Positions 14,109-22,889 of a DNA stretch of 64,000 nt are shown piece by piece. The translations under genes and the position numbers were made by a program. Origin of the DNA: Pseudomonas viridiflava (GTDB taxonomy: Bacteria; Pseudomonadota; Gammaproteobacteria; Pseudomonadales; Pseudomonadaceae); contig NZ_UUPU01000109.1 of the NCBI RefSeq assembly GCF_900591205.1, positions 186,001 to 250,000 of the forward strand, in the 5' to 3' direction. How positions within the stretch are numbered: the stretch's first letter is position 1; every line of letters starts with the position of its first letter. The notes beneath the pieces are model-generated. The model was not told where the DNA came from, ran no database searches, and worked only from the letters and a program-made list of their open reading frames with translations.

Positions 14109-16151
14109 TTAAACCAGGCCCAGCGCCTTGAACACAAATGCATATTCGAGTGCTACGTCACGTAATCCCTGGTAACGCCCGCTCATGCCGCCGTGGCCGG
14201 CGCCGAGTTCGGTCTTGAGCAGCAGCAGGTTGTCGTCGGTCTTGGTGTCGCGCAACTTGGCCACCCATTTGGCCGCTTCCCAGTACTGCACGCGACTGTC
14301 GTTGTAGCCGGCGATCACCAGCGTAGCCGGGTATGCCTGGGCGCTGACGTTCTCGTACGGTGCGTAGGCTTTGATGCGTTCGTACACCTCGGGCTCTTCG
14401 GGGTTGCCCCACTCGTCGTACTCGGTGATGGTCAGCGGCAGCTCCGGGTCGAGCATGGTGTTGAGCACGTCGACGAACGGCACTTCGGCAATCGCCGCCT
14501 GGAATAGCTCCGGACGCTGATTGAGCACCGCACCGATCAACAGGCCGCCGGCACTGCCGCCGCTGATCGCCAGTTGCCTGGCGGTGGTCAGGCCCTCGGC
14601 GATCAAGTGTTCGGCGCAGGCGATAAAGTCGCTGAAGGTATTCTGCTTATGCGCCTGCTTGCCGTTGCGATACCAGGCTTCGCCCAGCTCGCCGCCGCCG
14701 CGTACATGTGCGATGGCGAACGCCACGCCGCGGTCCAGCAGGCTCAGGCGCGCATGTGAGAACCATGGGTCAAGGCTCTGGCCGTAAGCGCCGTAGCCAT
14801 ACAGGTATAGAGGCACAGGCTTGCCGAGCTGGTCGCGCTTGACCACCAGGCTGATCGGCACCTGGGTGCCGTCAGCGGAGGTGGCCCACAGGCGCTGGCT
14901 GACATAGTCGTCGGCGTTGAACGCGCCCAGTACCGGGGTTTCCTTGAGCACCAACTGCGTGCCTGTGGCCAACTCAAGCTGGCGCACCTGGGCCGGACGG
15001 TTCAGCGCTTCATAACGCAGGCGGATCTTGTCGCTGGCAAATTCCAGGCTGTTCTGTACGTAAAGGCTGTAGGCGGCGTCGGGCAATTCCACGCGATAGG
15101 CCGGCAGGCCCTCGGGGTGCACTTCGATCACCGGCAGGCCGCCGATGCGCAGGCTCAAGGTCATGGCGCCGGCATTCAGGCTTACGCCGTCGAGCATTAC
15201 CTCATCGCTGTGGGGGATCAGGTTCTGCCACTCATCCTCGGTCGGCACGTCGCCGATGTCGGTAGCAACAAACAGTGCGTAATTGATGCCGTCACGGTTG
15301 CTGCGGATAAACCAGGTCCACGCGCCATTAAGCTGGCCGTGGTCGACATCGTATTCATGGTCTTCGACCCGTGGCGCCAGGCAAGTGAAGTCCAGGTGCG
15401 GCTGGTTGGCGTCAAGGGCCCAGATTTCGCTGGTGGTCTTGCTGCCCAGGGCCAGCAGCAACTGGCGCTCGGAGCTGGAACGGTAGCAATGCAGGAAGAA
15501 TCGGCCGTCCGGCTCGTGGAACACTTCCTGCGCCGCTGTGCCATCCAGGCGGTAGCGATACAGCTTGTGCGGGCGGTGGGTGTCGTCCAGTTCGCCAAAG
15601 AACAGGGTCAGGCTGTCATTGGCCCAGGTCATGCTGCCGTCGCAGTTCTCGAACGCCAGTTCGCTGACCTTGTCGGTGGCCAATTCCTTCACGTACAGGG
15701 TGTAGATCTCTTCGCCACTGGTGTCCAGGCTGTAGGCCAGGCGCTGGTGGTCGGGGCTGATGCTGAACGCGCCCAAGGAGAAAAAGCCGCCATTGGCCAG
15801 CACGTTCGGGTCCAGCAGCAGTTCTTCGCTGTTCTCGTCCACCGCGTTGCTGTCATCCGCCGGGCGGCGGCAGCGGTAGTGGCGGGCGTATTCGTCACCG
15901 GCGGTGGTGCGCGTGTAATACAGGTACGGGCCCCAGGGGGAGGGCAGGGACAGGTCGGTTTCGAGGATGCGGCCCTTGATCTCTTCGAACAAGGTTTCAC
16001 GCAGCGCCTGCTGGTCGGCCAGTTGGGCTTCCTGCCAGGCGTTTTCGGCCTTCAGGTAATCGAGGACTTCAGTGCTGTCACGTTCTTGCAGCCAGGCGTA
16101 CGGGTCCTGGCCTGGCGCTTTGCGGGCAATCGGGGCGTTAGATGACGGCAT
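14109..16151 (-). CDS. ptrB: Oligopeptidase B (S9 family serine peptidase)
   Basis: 680 aa from ATG 16151. Prolyl-oligopeptidase clan: an N-terminal seven-bladed propeller (about residues 70-400), then an alpha/beta-hydrolase domain with LYLYGYGAYGQSLDPWFS and HVRGGGELGEAWYRNGKQAHKQNTFSDF. Catalytic Ser in ISGGSAGGLLIGAV, Asp in AGYNDSRVQYWEA, His in GAGHGGMSGR. Acidic residues ERIKAYAPYEN and the length match oligopeptidase B, which cuts after Arg/Lys in short peptides in the cytoplasm. No signal peptide. Divergent from the next membrane-protein gene. Confidence 0.93.
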   Translation of the reverse strand: MPSSNAPIARKAPGQDPYAWLQERDSTEVLDYLKAENAWQEAQLADQQALRETLFEEIKGRILETDLSLPSPWGPYLYYTRTTAGDEYARHYRCRRPADDSNAVDENSEELLLDPNVLANGGFFSLGAFSISPDHQRLAYSLDTSGEEIYTLYVKELATDKVSELAFENCDGSMTWANDSLTLFFGELDDTHRPHKLYRYRLDGTAAQEVFHEPDGRFFLHCYRSSSERQLLLALGSKTTSEIWALDANQPHLDFTCLAPRVEDHEYDVDHGQLNGAWTWFIRSNRDGINYALFVATDIGDVPTEDEWQNLIPHSDEVMLDGVSLNAGAMTLSLRIGGLPVIEVHPEGLPAYRVELPDAAYSLYVQNSLEFASDKIRLRYEALNRPAQVRQLELATGTQLVLKETPVLGAFNADDYVSQRLWATSADGTQVPISLVVKRDQLGKPVPLYLYGYGAYGQSLDPWFSHARLSLLDRGVAFAIAHVRGGGELGEAWYRNGKQAHKQNTFSDFIACAEHLIAEGLTTARQLAISGGSAGGLLIGAVLNQRPELFQAAIAEVPFVDVLNTMLDPELPLTITEYDEWGNPEEPEVYERIKAYAPYENVSAQAYPATLVIAGYNDSRVQYWEAAKWVAKLRDTKTDDNLLLLKTELGAGHGGMSGRYQGLRDVALEYAFVFKALGLV

Positions 16152-16250
16152 GGATCACTCTCTGTCTGGCGGACGGTGGCAGGCATTGCAGCCGCGACAC
16201 GCAAAAGCCGTTATCATAGCCGCCTGTTTGCCTACCTTGCCATGGACACC

Positions 16251-16709
16251 ATGACCGAGAACGATTATCTGACCGCTTGGGGCCTTTACGCCTTCGCCGC
16301 TTTGGGCTGCCTGTTGGTGTGGTGGCGCATGACCCGCTGGATCTGGCGCTGGCTGCGCGAGCCGCTGCAATTGCTGATGGCGGTGCTGCTGTTCAGCCCG
16401 ACTATCGTTGACCCGGTCAAGACTCAATTCGCACCCGCCGTGGCCATCACCGCGCTGGACCTGGTGCTCAAGGTTGGCAACAACGCCTGGCGGGCCATCT
16501 CCGATCTGTTTATGTACACCATGATCGCGTTCGGCGTGTACCTGGTGATCGTGCTCATCCGCTGGCCCATCGAGCGCGCCGCCAACGCCCGCCGTGAGCG
16601 CAAGGCTGCGGTTGATGCGGCCCTGGCCGCCGAGCCGCAGGATGAGGACGATGAACCTTACCGCCGTCCCGCGCCTGTGAGCGGTATGCGGGTCGAACCG
16701 CGCCTTTAA
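16251..16709 (+). CDS. Inner-membrane protein, uncharacterised
   Basis: 152 aa from ATG 16251 (an ATG at 16242 is also possible). Two to three membrane helices are visible: YLTAWGLYAFAALGCLLVWW, PLQLLMAVLLFSPTIV and LFMYTMIAFGVYLVIVLI, separated by a short segment VKTQFAPAVAITALDLVLKV. A basic stretch (RRERKAAVD) and a disordered acidic tail follow. No enzymatic motif. It lies 30 bases before the YafJ-type gene and likely forms an operon with it and the DUF2937 gene. Confidence 0.75.
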   Translation: MTENDYLTAWGLYAFAALGCLLVWWRMTRWIWRWLREPLQLLMAVLLFSPTIVDPVKTQFAPAVAITALDLVLKVGNNAWRAISDLFMYTMIAFGVYLVIVLIRWPIERAANARRERKAAVDAALAAEPQDEDDEPYRRPAPVSGMRVEPRL

Positions 16710-16739
16710 CGTTGTCCGCCCTGCAGCGAGAGCCCTGGC

Positions 16740-17516
16740 ATGTGTGAATTATTGGGCATGAGTGCCAACGTCCCCACCGATATCGTGTTCAGCTTTACCG
16801 GGCTGATGCAGCGCGGCGGGCGTACCGGCCCCCATCGCGACGGTTGGGGCATCGCCTTCTACGAGGGCCGTGGCCTGCGCCTGTTCCAGGACCCGGCCGC
16901 CAGCAGTGAATCGGAAGTTGCCCTGCTGGTGCAGCGGTATCCGATCAAAAGTGAAGTGGTGATCGGCCATATCCGTCAGGCCAATGTGGGCAAGGTGAGC
17001 CTGGCCAATACTCACCCGTTCGTACGTGAACTGTGGGGACGCAACTGGTGCTTTGCCCATAATGGCCAGCTGGCGGACTTCCACCCCCGCGCCACCTTCT
17101 ACCGGCCGGTGGGCGATACCGACAGCGAAGCGGCGTTCTGTGACCTGCTCAACCGCGTGCGCGAAGCCTTCCCGGAGCCGGTGGACATCGAGCAAATGCT
17201 GCCGGACCTGATCGCCGCCTGCGCCGAATACCGCAGCAAGGGCGTATTCAACTGCCTGCTCAGCGATGGCGACTGGCTGTTTTGCTACTGTTCGACCAAG
17301 TTGGCGCAGATTACCCGGCGCGCACCGTTTGGCCCGGCACGCTTGAAAGATGTCGACGTGATCGTCGATTTTCAGGCCGAAACCACGCCCAATGATGTGG
17401 TGACGGTGATCGCCACCGAACCGTTGACCGACAATGAAAACTGGACCCGCTACGAACCGGGCCAATGGAGCCTGTGGCGACGCGGTGAATGCGTCAGCCA
17501 GGGCGTTACCGAGTAA
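16740..17516 (+). CDS. Class II glutamine amidotransferase (YafJ-like)
   Basis: 258 aa from ATG 16740, giving an N-terminal Met-Cys: after Met removal Cys2 ([11 protein letters not shown]) becomes the nucleophile of an Ntn-hydrolase. Family marks: [47 protein letters not shown] (oxyanion Asn), [12 protein letters not shown]. These fit the YafJ/EgtC-type glutaminase domain, which releases ammonia from a gamma-glutamyl compound. Without a synthase partner the acceptor is unknown. It sits in a likely operon with membrane protein genes on both sides. Confidence 0.88.
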   Translation: MCELLGMSANVPTDIVFSFTGLMQRGGRTGPHRDGWGIAFYEGRGLRLFQDPAASSESEVALLVQRYPIKSEVVIGHIRQANVGKVSLANTHPFVRELWGRNWCFAHNGQLADFHPRATFYRPVGDTDSEAAFCDLLNRVREAFPEPVDIEQMLPDLIAACAEYRSKGVFNCLLSDGDWLFCYCSTKLAQITRRAPFGPARLKDVDVIVDFQAETTPNDVVTVIATEPLTDNENWTRYEPGQWSLWRRGECVSQGVTE

Positions 17517-17527
17517 GGATAGTGACC

Positions 17528-18070
17528 ATGTTGCTCAGTTATCTGCGGTTGGTGCTGTTTGCCATTGGCTTGTTGGTCGGTGTGCAAGTGCCGGGGTTTA
17601 TCAATGACTACGCCAAGCGCGTCGAAGCCCACCTGATCGAGGCCCAGACCGGCCTGCGCGGGTTTGAATCGACTGCGCAGCAGTTCTTCAAGGGCGACTT
17701 GCAGGCCCTCGTCGCCCATTACCGCGCCAGCGATGACCCGGTGTTCCAGAGCGACGCCAACAGCCTGGGCGCCATGCTCGATCGCCAGGTGGCATTGGAT
17801 AAACAATTCCAGGCGATGCAAGGCCCGTGGTACATCCGCGCCTTGCAAGTGGCCGTGGCGGCCGACCCGGATATCCGCCTGGAAACCTGGAACGGCTACA
17901 GCTACCAGATCCTGCTGACCCCCGAGGCCATGGGCTGGGGCCTGGGCGGGGCGATGCTGCTGTCGTTCGGCATCGAGTGCCTGTTCCGGCTGATCGACTG
18001 GGTGGTGCTGGGCGGCAAGCGCTTGCGCCAGAGCCGGCCGATTGAAGAGCGCGACCTGAAGGGCCTCTAA
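17528..18070 (+). CDS. DUF2937 membrane protein
   Basis: 180 aa from ATG 17528 with a stop-to-start gap of 11 bases after the amidotransferase gene. An N-terminal membrane segment (YLRLVLFAIGLLVGVQVPGF), a central helical periplasmic part (residues 30-130, VEAHLIEAQTGLRGFESTAQQFF...), and a second segment near AMGWGLGGAMLLSFGIECLF form the DUF2937 layout. Function is unknown. The cytoplasmic tail ends in KRLRQSRPIEERDLKGL. Its transcript probably ends at the REPIN that follows. Confidence 0.85.
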   Translation: MLLSYLRLVLFAIGLLVGVQVPGFINDYAKRVEAHLIEAQTGLRGFESTAQQFFKGDLQALVAHYRASDDPVFQSDANSLGAMLDRQVALDKQFQAMQGPWYIRALQVAVAADPDIRLETWNGYSYQILLTPEAMGWGLGGAMLLSFGIECLFRLIDWVVLGGKRLRQSRPIEERDLKGL

Positions 18071-18073
18071 AAT

Positions 18074-18160
18074 GTGGGAGCTGGCTTGCCTGCGATAGCG
18101 GTGAGTCAGCTTGCACATCTGCCACTGATACACCGCTATCGCAGGCAAGCCAGCTCCCAC
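18074..18160. repeat. REPIN (GTGGGAGCTGGCTTGCCTGCGATAGC type)
   Basis: Left GTGGGAGCTGGCTTGCCTGC, right GCAGGCAAGCCAGCTCCCAC, with GATAGCGGTG/CACCGCTATC inside the arms. It fills the gap between the DUF2937 gene and the convergent LysR gene. Confidence 0.95.
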
Positions 18161-18164
18161 AGGT

Positions 18165-19085
18165 TTAACCCTGTTTCGTCAGCACCATCCGCTCTTCACC
18201 GACTTCCTCGGCATACCGCGCCACCACCTTCTGGCACAGCCCGACTATCTCCTCCACCAATTCCACCCCCACGCGCCACGACACCACCACCTGCAAGTTC
18301 GGCAGCTTTTGCGCCATCGGCAGCATCACCAGCTCGCCGCGCGCCAGCTCTTCGATGACCAGCACCGGTGGTAGCGCGCCCACCCCGAACCCGTCGCGCA
18401 GCAAGCGGGTGATCGCCGACACCGAATTCACACAGTTCATGCGTGGCGCGGCCACGCCGTTGGCCTGCATCAGGCTCAGCACGTCCTGGTGCGGGTGGGA
18501 GTTTTTCGAGTAAGTAATGATGCGCTCCTGGGCCAGTTCGGCGAGGGAGGCGTAGTCGCGGTTGTAGATCGACTGGCTGGCGACGATCCACGCCATGGGG
18601 TGGCTGGCCAGTTCCAGGCTGCGCACGGTTTCGAGGCGCAGCAGGTCGGTTTGCAGGATCAGGTCGAGGAAGCCTTTTTGCAGCTGATCGCTGAGATTGA
18701 GCGCGGTATCGGCGACCAACTCGATTTCTACCAGCGGGAAATGGTCCATCAGTTCCGCCACCAACGGGCTGAGCCAAGTGTGAATCACCGTGTCCATCGC
18801 GCCGATGCGAATGCGCCCGACCTTGCTGCTGGTGGTCTCCAAGGACTGCTTCAACCCTTGCATGGTGACCATCATCTGCTCGGCATAATCGAGTACCTTC
18901 AAGCCTTCCGGGGTCAGGCTCACGCCCCGTGAGTCACGCAGAAACAGCTTTACCCCCAGCTCGCTTTCCAACACGGCGATGCGGCTGGAGATTGACGCCT
19001 GGGTGGTAAACAGCTTCTCGGCGGTCAGGCGAAAACTCTTGAGCTTGGCCACCCAGACGAAGGTTTCGAGGAACTTCAAATTCAT
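18165..19085 (-). CDS. LysR-family transcriptional regulator, likely of pxpABC
   Basis: 306 aa from ATG 19085. N-terminal winged helix-turn-helix: MNLKFLETFVWVAKLKSFRLTAEKLFTTQASISSRIAVLE, ending in LFLRDSRGVSLTPEG. The C-terminal effector domain (about residues 90-300) has two alpha/beta lobes with VGRIRIGAMDTVIHTWL and GFGVGALPPVLV. Divergent from pxpABC with a 175-base gap, the standard LysR arrangement, so it probably controls those genes, perhaps in response to 5-oxoproline; this is inference. No clear T-N11-A site could be fixed by eye. Confidence 0.9.
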   Translation of the reverse strand: MNLKFLETFVWVAKLKSFRLTAEKLFTTQASISSRIAVLESELGVKLFLRDSRGVSLTPEGLKVLDYAEQMMVTMQGLKQSLETTSSKVGRIRIGAMDTVIHTWLSPLVAELMDHFPLVEIELVADTALNLSDQLQKGFLDLILQTDLLRLETVRSLELASHPMAWIVASQSIYNRDYASLAELAQERIITYSKNSHPHQDVLSLMQANGVAAPRMNCVNSVSAITRLLRDGFGVGALPPVLVIEELARGELVMLPMAQKLPNLQVVVSWRVGVELVEEIVGLCQKVVARYAEEVGEERMVLTKQG

Positions 19086-19260
19086 GGGATCAACTTTTTC
19101 TTATGCATGGATCGGTTTTTATTAGTTGGACGCCGCACCGGGCCAGCGCCAAAAATCGAGCTATTCCACGATAAGCGTCGTTGGGGTGTCAGGACAAGTT
19201 GCGAGTTCTGTGTAAAAAATCCCACACTACAAAAAAACAAAGCCTACAGGAGCGTCCAGC

Positions 19261-20001
19261 GTGAGCCGTCTGCTACTCAATTGCGATATCGGCGAAAGCT
19301 TTGGTAACTGGACCATGGGTCTGGACGCCGAGGTCATGCCGTTCATTGATTGCGCCAACGTGGCCTGCGGCTTTCATGCCGGCGACCCGAGCATCATGCG
19401 CAAGACCGTCAGCCTGGCCCTCAAGCACGGTGTGCAGGTCGGCGCACACCCGGCGTATCAGGACCTGCAAGGTTTCGGCCGCCGTTCCATGGCCTACACG
19501 CCCGAGGAAATCCAGGACCTGTTGCACTATCAGATCGGCGCCCTCGACGGCATCTGCCGCGCCCAGGGCGGGCGGGTGAACTACGTCAAACCCCACGGCG
19601 CGATGTACAACGACATGATGGCCAACCCTGCACAACTGCGCGCAGTGATCCAGGCCGTGGCGGCTTACGGCGAGCTGCCGCTGATGCTGCTGGCAACCCG
19701 CGACAACAGCGCGGCGCAGGCCCTGGGCGACGAATATGGCGTAACCCTCTGGTTCGAAGCCTTCGCTGACCGTGCCTATGACCCCAAGGGGCATTTGGTT
19801 TCGCGCCAGCTGCCGGGCGCGGTGCACCATGATTCCGAGACCATCGTGCAGCAAGCCCTGACCCTTTCGCGTGGTCACGCGCTGACTGCCAGCGACGGCA
19901 GCCCCCTGGTCCTGCAGGCCGATACCCTGTGTGTGCATGGCGACAATGCCAGCTCGATCGCGGCGGTCCAGCGCATCCGCGAGGCGTTGAGGCCAGCATG
20001 A
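19261..20001 (+). CDS. pxpA: 5-oxoprolinase subunit A
   Basis: 246 aa from GTG 19261, preceded by CAGGAG. LamB/YcsF family: [87 protein letters not shown]. With PxpBC it hydrolyses 5-oxo-L-proline (pyroglutamate) to glutamate at the cost of ATP, clearing a damage product of glutamine and glutathione. Cytoplasmic. First gene of a tight three-gene operon, since its TGA overlaps the pxpB ATG. Confidence 0.95.
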   Translation: MSRLLLNCDIGESFGNWTMGLDAEVMPFIDCANVACGFHAGDPSIMRKTVSLALKHGVQVGAHPAYQDLQGFGRRSMAYTPEEIQDLLHYQIGALDGICRAQGGRVNYVKPHGAMYNDMMANPAQLRAVIQAVAAYGELPLMLLATRDNSAAQALGDEYGVTLWFEAFADRAYDPKGHLVSRQLPGAVHHDSETIVQQALTLSRGHALTASDGSPLVLQADTLCVHGDNASSIAAVQRIREALRPA

Positions 20002-20702
20002 AGCCACGGATTGAAGTGGCTGCCATCGACTGCCTGATGGTGCGTTTATTTGAGGTGATCGCCGAAGCCAATATGCCGTGGATTCTCGCCGCTACCCAGC
20101 GTTTGCGCAGCGGTTTCGGCGCGGCGCTGGTGGACCTGGTGCCGTCCTACACCACCTTGATGGTGCATTACGACCTCACTGCGTTGAACCCGGCGCAAGC
20201 CCGCGAACTGATCGACCAGGCCCTCACCGACCTGCAACCCCAGGCCCAGGGCAGCGGCCGATGCCATGTGCTGCCGGTGTGGTACGACCTGAGCGTCGGC
20301 CCTGAATTGACCCTGCTCAGCCAGCGTAGCGGCCTGGCCGTCGACGAAGTGATTCGCTGCCACAGCGCTCACCCCTACCAGGTGTTCGCCCTCGGCTTTG
20401 CCCCCGGTTTCGCTTTTATGGGCTTGGTGGATGAACGCCTCGCCACCCCCCGCCTGAATACCCCGCGCAAACGCGTGGCGGCCGGCAGCGTCGGCATCGC
20501 CGAGCGGCAAACGGCCGCGTACCCGGTGGTGTCGCCGGGCGGCTGGAACTTGATCGGCCGTACACCGGCCAAACTCTTCGACCGCGAGCGCGATGGCTAC
20601 AGCCTGATGCAACCGGGCGACACGGTGCGTTTCGAAGCGGTTGATCACGCCGAATTCATCAACCTGGGTGGCGATGACACGCCGTTGGAGGCGCAGGCAT
20701 GA
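19998..20702 (+). CDS. pxpB: 5-oxoprolinase subunit B (KipI family)
   Basis: 234 aa from ATG 19998 in an ATGA overlap with pxpA. KipI/allophanate-hydrolase subunit 1 family: [81 protein letters not shown]. In E. coli the paralog pair PxpBC forms the ATP-dependent kinase-like part that activates 5-oxoproline for PxpA. The alternative KipI role (kinase inhibitor) applies to sporulating Bacillus and not here, given the operon. Confidence 0.93.
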   Translation: MKPRIEVAAIDCLMVRLFEVIAEANMPWILAATQRLRSGFGAALVDLVPSYTTLMVHYDLTALNPAQARELIDQALTDLQPQAQGSGRCHVLPVWYDLSVGPELTLLSQRSGLAVDEVIRCHSAHPYQVFALGFAPGFAFMGLVDERLATPRLNTPRKRVAAGSVGIAERQTAAYPVVSPGGWNLIGRTPAKLFDRERDGYSLMQPGDTVRFEAVDHAEFINLGGDDTPLEAQA

Positions 20703-21613
20703 GCCGCTTGTTGATCGAGGCCAGCACGCCGCTGTGCCTGTTGCAGGACGCCGGTCGCTTTGGCGTGCGCCACCTGGGCGTGACCCAGGGCGGCGCGCTG
20801 GATTGGGTGTCGATGTCCTGGGCCAACTGGCTGCTGGGCAATGCGCTGGACGCGCCGGTGGTGGAAGTCACCCTCGGCGGCTTCACCGTGCAGGCCGAGG
20901 ATTACTGCCTGCTGGCCCTTGCCGGTGCGGACCTGGGCGCCTACATCGACGAACGCGCCATCAGCCCCGGCCGCAGTTTTATCCTGCAAAAGGGCCAGCG
21001 TTTGCGCTTTACCCAGCCGTTCAGCGGTGCGCGGGCTTACCTGGCGGCGCCGGGCGGGTTTGATGCGCCGGATGTGCTGGGCAGTTGCGCCACGGTGGTT
21101 CGTGAGGCGCTGGGCGGGCCGGACGGTTTCGGCAAGGTGCTGGCCGAAGGCGGGCGGTTGGCGTATTCCGGTACGGGCGGTGCGATGAAGGTATTGAGTC
21201 ACGCGGATGTGCACTCCGGCACACCGCTGGATGTGATCGTCGGCGCACAAATTGGCCAGTTCAGCGGGCAGAGCCTGTTCGATGCGTTCAACGCCGAATG
21301 GGCCCTGGACAGCCGCGCCGACCGCATGGGCATGCGGCTGTTGGGCACGCCGTTGCAGTATCAGGGGCCGTCGCTGATCTCCGAAGGAATTGCGCTGGGG
21401 GCGATCCAGGTGCCGCCGGATGGGCAGCCGATTGTGTTGCTAAATGATCGGCAGACCATTGGTGGTTATCCACGTTTGGGCGCGTTGACGCCGTTGTCGC
21501 TGGCGCGGCTGGCGCAGTGTCTGCCGGGGGAGAAAGTTCGGTTGGCGCCGGTGGTGCAGGAGACGGCGCATCGGCAGCATATCGAGTATTTGCAGCGGTT
21601 TGTGAATCGCTAA
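20699..21613 (+). CDS. pxpC: 5-oxoprolinase subunit C (KipA family)
   Basis: 304 aa from ATG 20699, again in an ATGA overlap. KipA / allophanate-hydrolase subunit 2 family (biotin-dependent carboxyltransferase superfamily name): LQDAGRFGVRHLGVTQGGALD, NALDAPVVEVTLGGF, YLAAPGGFDAPDVLGS, DSRADRMGMRL, SEGIALGAIQVPPDGQPIVLLNDRQTIGGYPRLG. It is the PxpB partner. No biotin carboxylase or allophanate hydrolase gene lies nearby, which supports the 5-oxoprolinase rather than the urea carboxylase reading. Codons near the 3' end are less biased. Confidence 0.93.
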   Translation: MSRLLIEASTPLCLLQDAGRFGVRHLGVTQGGALDWVSMSWANWLLGNALDAPVVEVTLGGFTVQAEDYCLLALAGADLGAYIDERAISPGRSFILQKGQRLRFTQPFSGARAYLAAPGGFDAPDVLGSCATVVREALGGPDGFGKVLAEGGRLAYSGTGGAMKVLSHADVHSGTPLDVIVGAQIGQFSGQSLFDAFNAEWALDSRADRMGMRLLGTPLQYQGPSLISEGIALGAIQVPPDGQPIVLLNDRQTIGGYPRLGALTPLSLARLAQCLPGEKVRLAPVVQETAHRQHIEYLQRFVNR

Positions 21614-21615
21614 AA

Positions 21616-21701
21616 GCATCGCAGGCAAGCCAGCTCCCACAGGAAAATGCATTTCAACCGTGGAATACATATCCCTGTGGGAGCTGGCTTGCCTGCGGTA
21701 G
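21616..21701. repeat. Inverted REP pair, reversed orientation
   Basis: Here the order is GCATCGCAGGCAAGCCAGCT then, after 36 bases, GTGGGAGCTGGCTTGCCTGC, the opposite of the usual REPIN order (CCCAC faces inward). It follows pxpC directly and separates it from the convergent VWA gene. Confidence 0.93.
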
Positions 21702-21710
21702 CTGCACCGT

Positions 21711-22889
21711 TTATTTGGAGAGAAAGCGCATCCCTTCTTCCAGCCCGCGCAATGTCAGCGGGTACATCTGATCCTCCACCAACTCCCGCACAATCCCGGT
21801 CGAGGCGGTATACCCCCACGTATCCTTGGGATACGGGTTAATCCAGATCAACTTCTTGTACTTGGCCATGAAACGCTGCATCCACACATACCCCGGCTCC
21901 TCGTTCCAGTGCTCGACACTGCCGCCGGCCTGGGTGATTTCATAGGGTGCCATCGACGCATCGCCGATAAAGATCACTTTGTAATCGGCGCCGTATTTGT
22001 GCAGCAAGTCCTGGGTGGAGGTGCGTTCCGAGGTGCGGCGCTGGTTGTTCTTCCACACCGACTCGTACACGAAGTTGTGGAAGTAGAAGTACTCCAGGTG
22101 CTTGAACTCGGTCTTGCATGCCGAGAACAGCTCTTCACAGATTTTGACGTGGGCATCCATCGAGCCGCCGATGTCGAACAGCAACAGCAGCTTGATGGTG
22201 TTACGCCGCTCCGGGCGCATCTGGATATTCAGCAACCCGGCGTCGCGTGCGGTGTGGTCGATGGTGCCGTCGATATCCAGCTCTTCGGCCGCACCCTGGC
22301 GTGCAAACTTGCGCAGGCGGCGCAGGGCGATCTTGATGTTGCGCGTGCCCAGTTCCACCTGATCGTCGAGATTCTTGTACTCGCGTTGGTCCCAGACCTT
22401 TACCGCCTTGCCCTGGCGCTTGCCGGCGTCGCCAACGCGAATGCCTTCGGGGTTGTAACCACCGGAGCCGAACGGGCTGGTGCCGCCTGTACCGATCCAC
22501 TTGTTGCCGCCGGCGTGGCGCTCCTTCTGTTCTTCCAGGCGCTTCTTGAATTCTTCGATCAGCTTGTCGAGGCCGCCGAGGGACTGGATCTGCGCACGCT
22601 CTTCATCGCTCAGCGAGCGTTCGAACTCCTTGCGCAGCCACTCTTCGGGGATCAACGCCTGCAGGTGGTCGTCGAGCTTTTCCAGGCCGTTGAAGTAGGC
22701 GCCGAACGCCCGGTCGAATTTGTCGAAATGCCGTTCGTCCTTCACCAGGATCGCCCGGGCCAAGTAGTAAAACTCGTCCATGTCGGCGAACACCACACGC
22801 TGCTTGAGCGCGTTGATCAGGTCGAGCAGCTCGCGCACCGACACCGGCACCTTGGCTGCACGCATTTCATTGAACAGGTTGAGCAACAT
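21711..22889 (-). CDS. VWA-domain protein (CoxE-like), partner of the MoxR ATPase
   Basis: 392 aa from ATG 22889; the start overlaps the stop of the MoxR gene by one base. An N-terminal helical part (VPVSVRELLDLINALKQ) and a charged linker (residues about 100-190) are followed by a C-terminal von Willebrand A domain: LLLLFDIGGSMDAHVK (MIDAS motif in the form DIGGS), HLEYFYFHNFVYES, VIFIGDASMAPYE, WINPYPKDTWGYTAS. MoxR-VWA pairs act as AAA+ chaperones for metal-centre insertion or enzyme maturation in several systems; the client here is unknown. Confidence 0.87.
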   Translation of the reverse strand: MLLNLFNEMRAAKVPVSVRELLDLINALKQRVVFADMDEFYYLARAILVKDERHFDKFDRAFGAYFNGLEKLDDHLQALIPEEWLRKEFERSLSDEERAQIQSLGGLDKLIEEFKKRLEEQKERHAGGNKWIGTGGTSPFGSGGYNPEGIRVGDAGKRQGKAVKVWDQREYKNLDDQVELGTRNIKIALRRLRKFARQGAAEELDIDGTIDHTARDAGLLNIQMRPERRNTIKLLLLFDIGGSMDAHVKICEELFSACKTEFKHLEYFYFHNFVYESVWKNNQRRTSERTSTQDLLHKYGADYKVIFIGDASMAPYEITQAGGSVEHWNEEPGYVWMQRFMAKYKKLIWINPYPKDTWGYTASTGIVRELVEDQMYPLTLRGLEEGMRFLSK

